From assembly GCA_902793875.1 (NCBI GenBank), contig CADBFL010000088.1, positions 1-6,982 on the forward strand: a stretch of DNA of 6,982 bases, read 5' to 3'. This document shows positions 5,829 to 6,982 of the stretch, piece by piece; position 1 is the first letter of the stretch; the number at the start of each line of letters is the position of its first letter. Origin of the DNA: an uncultured Eubacteriales bacterium. GTDB taxonomy: Bacteria; Bacillota; Clostridia; Peptostreptococcales; Anaerovoracaceae. The notes under the pieces were generated by a model, which saw only the letters and a program-made list of their open reading frames with translations, ran no database searches and was not told where the DNA came from. Position numbers and translations under genes: made by a program.

Positions 5829-6848
5829 GTGAAGATACTGGTCACCGGCGCAGCCGGATTCATCGGCAGCAATTTCGTGTTCCACATGCTCAAAGCCCAT
5901 CCGGACTATGATATCGTGGGGCTGGATGCGCTGACATACGCAGGCAATCTCGAGACGCTGGCGCCTGTCATGGACAATGAGCATTTCAGGTTCGTCAGGG
6001 CCGATATAACCGACGCGGAAGCGATAGACAGACTCTTCGCAGAAGAGAAGTTCGACGTTGTCGTGAACTTCGCGGCGGAGTCGCACGTCGACAGGTCCAT
6101 AGAGGATCCGGGAGTGTTCCTCAGGACCAACATACTCGGCACGCAGGTGCTGATGGACGCATCCATCAAATACGGAGTCAAGAGGTTCCATCAGGTGGGC
6201 ACGGACGAGGTATACGGCGATCTGCCGCTCGACAGGCCTGACCTTTTCTTCGTCGAGACCATGCCGCTGACGGCGTCGAGTCCGTACTCCGCATCCAAGG
6301 CGTCCGCGGACCTTCTGGTCATGGCCTACCACAGGACATACGGACTGCCCGTGACGATCAGCAGATGTTCGAACAACTACGGGCCGTACCAGTTCCCTGA
6401 GAAGCTGATACCGCTCATGATCGCCAACGCAAGAGCTGACAAGCCTCTGCCTGTTTACGGCGAAGGGCTGAACGTGAGGGACTGGCTCTACGTCGAGGAC
6501 CACTGCAGGGCCATCGATCTCATACTCGAAAAGGGCAGGGTCGGCGAGGTTTACAACATCGGAGGCCACAACGAGAAGGCCAATATCGAGGTCGTAAAGA
6601 TAATACTCAGACAGCTCGGAAAGCCGGAGAGCCTGATCACTTACGTGACGGACAGAAAGGGCCACGACCAGAGATACGCCATCGACCCGACAAAGATCCA
6701 CAGCGAGCTCGGCTGGCTGCCTGAGACGAAGTTCGAGGACGGCATCAGAAAGACGATACAGTGGTATCTCGACAACGAGGAGTGGTGGCAGAACATAATC
6801 AGCGGAGAATACCAGCAGTACTACGAAAAGATGTACGGCAACAGATAA
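5829..6848 (+). CDS. rmlB: dTDP-glucose 4,6-dehydratase
   Basis: A full-length 339-residue short-chain dehydrogenase/reductase of the extended type. It converts dTDP-D-glucose to dTDP-4-keto-6-deoxy-D-glucose using tightly bound NAD+, the branch point for dTDP-rhamnose, fucosamine and other deoxysugars. Visible motifs: the NAD-binding G7-A-A-G-F-I-G13 at the N-terminus, D-A-L-T-Y-A-G-N (33-40) typical of RmlB, N-F-A-A-E-S-H-V-D-R-S (80-90), the catalytic T125-D126-E127 triad in G-T-D-E-V-Y-G, Y153-S-A-S-K157, S-R-C-S-N-N-Y-G-P-Y-Q-F-P-E-K (178-192) and R-D-W-L-Y-V-E-D-H (217-225). Asp126/Glu127 mark a dehydratase rather than a GalE-type epimerase. No rmlA, rmlC or rmlD is present in the window. 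The following gene is a sugar aminotransferase, pointing to an aminodeoxysugar rather than (or besides) rhamnose. Own extended -10 promoter plus likely read-through from upstream. Confidence 0.95.
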   Translation: MKILVTGAAGFIGSNFVFHMLKAHPDYDIVGLDALTYAGNLETLAPVMDNEHFRFVRADITDAEAIDRLFAEEKFDVVVNFAAESHVDRSIEDPGVFLRTNILGTQVLMDASIKYGVKRFHQVGTDEVYGDLPLDRPDLFFVETMPLTASSPYSASKASADLLVMAYHRTYGLPVTISRCSNNYGPYQFPEKLIPLMIANARADKPLPVYGEGLNVRDWLYVEDHCRAIDLILEKGRVGEVYNIGGHNEKANIEVVKIILRQLGKPESLITYVTDRKGHDQRYAIDPTKIHSELGWLPETKFEDGIRKTIQWYLDNEEWWQNIISGEYQQYYEKMYGNR

Positions 6849-6851
6849 GAG

Positions 6852-6865
6852 ACGGACGAGTCCGT
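6852..6865 (+). repeat. Short inverted repeat between rmlB and the aminotransferase gene
   Basis: ACGGAC (6852-6857), GA, GTCCGT (6860-6865) is a perfect palindromic pair. As RNA it would probably fold as a 5-bp stem with a CGAG loop. No T-run follows, so it is not an intrinsic terminator. It begins 4 nt after the rmlB stop and could protect the mRNA end or be chance. Confidence 0.4.
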
Positions 6866-6884
6866 AACAGGAACGGAGAACGAC

Positions 6885-6982
6885 ATGATACCTTTCAACA
6901 CACCTCCGTATATCGGGAGAGAAGACGAATACATAAAGGAAGCGATCGCATCGCACAAGATATGCGGCGACGGGGAGTTCAC
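6885..6982 (+). CDS. wecE: WecE-like dTDP-4-amino-4,6-dideoxygalactose transaminase (5' end only)
   Basis: Only 32 codons are present before the right edge. The start is ATG with GGAG (6875-6878) 6 nt upstream and a 36-nt gap after rmlB. The N-terminus M-I-P-F-N-T-P-P, then a Gly and an acidic/Tyr segment, and finally K-I-C-G-D-G-E-F (25-32), closely matches the WecE/RffA branch of the DegT/DnrJ/EryC1/StrS aminotransferases as I recall it (M-I-P-F-N-x-P-P ... K-L-C-G-D-G-x-F). WecE is a PLP enzyme that transfers an amino group from glutamate to C4 of dTDP-4-keto-6-deoxyglucose, giving dTDP-Fuc4N. That substrate is the product of the adjacent RmlB. The PLP-binding Lys and the substrate-specific residues are outside the window, so a related 4-aminotransferase with another product (for example a VioA or anthrose type) cannot be excluded. 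Confidence 0.8.
   Translation, partial: MIPFNTPPYIGREDEYIKEAIASHKICGDGEF

Noticed and set aside
5757..6956. A 399-codon open frame on the minus strand opposite rmlB
   Set aside because: It is exactly antisense to an unmistakable rmlB, its translation is rich in Arg/Val/His/Leu as codon-biased shadows are, and it shows no recognisable motif.
1..6982. CRISPR array, tRNA, insertion sequence, toxin-antitoxin or defence system
   Set aside because: No regularly spaced repeats, cloverleaf-like segments, transposase motifs or small paired genes were seen on either strand.

Overview
The window looks like part of a cell-envelope (surface glycopolymer) locus from a Gram-positive anaerobe, most likely a Clostridia-class Firmicute of moderate G+C. 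The reasons are a lipoprotein with a Lys-rich signal peptide, an LCP-family (LytR-CpsA-Psr) protein, AAGGAG-type ribosome binding sites, GTG starts, and heavy use of ATA (Ile) and AGA/AGG (Arg) codons alongside GC-ending codons. The taxon is inferred from these habits only; no rRNA or other marker gene is present.

Layout: at the left edge a leftward gene (1-464, 3' end outside the window) encodes a small secreted lipoprotein. An AT-rich divergent promoter region (465-628) separates it from a rightward gene cluster: an LCP-family membrane protein (629-1891), an NAD-dependent lactate/malate dehydrogenase family enzyme (1901-2872), a membrane-anchored triple-FN3 NlpC/P60 cysteine peptidase (2910-4376), a polytopic membrane protein of unknown family (4500-5756), dTDP-glucose 4,6-dehydratase RmlB (5829-6848), and the first 32 codons of a WecE-like sugar aminotransferase (from 6885, cut by the right edge). 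Gaps are 9, 37, 123, 72 and 36 nt with no convincing terminator, so co-transcription is likely. A good extended -10 promoter just before rmlB suggests the sugar-nucleotide genes also have their own start.

How the genes may work together: RmlB makes dTDP-4-keto-6-deoxyglucose. The WecE-like enzyme would aminate it at C4, giving dTDP-4-amino-4,6-dideoxygalactose (dTDP-Fuc4N). The multi-spanning membrane protein could be a glycosyltransferase, polymerase or transporter for the polymer. The LCP protein would join a lipid-linked polymer to peptidoglycan, and the NlpC/P60 protein would cut or remodel the wall. This is inference from domain content and gene order. The dehydrogenase does not obviously fit this scheme, and its substrate-specificity loop has Arg where lactate dehydrogenases have Gln, so its substrate is uncertain.

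No tRNA, rRNA, CRISPR array, insertion sequence or phage integration signature was seen. The most interesting points are the mixed LDH/MDH specificity loop, the Cys/His-rich insertion beside the catalytic Cys of the NlpC/P60 protein, the possible Fuc4N-containing Gram-positive glycopolymer, and the odd 123-nt gap at 4377-4499.
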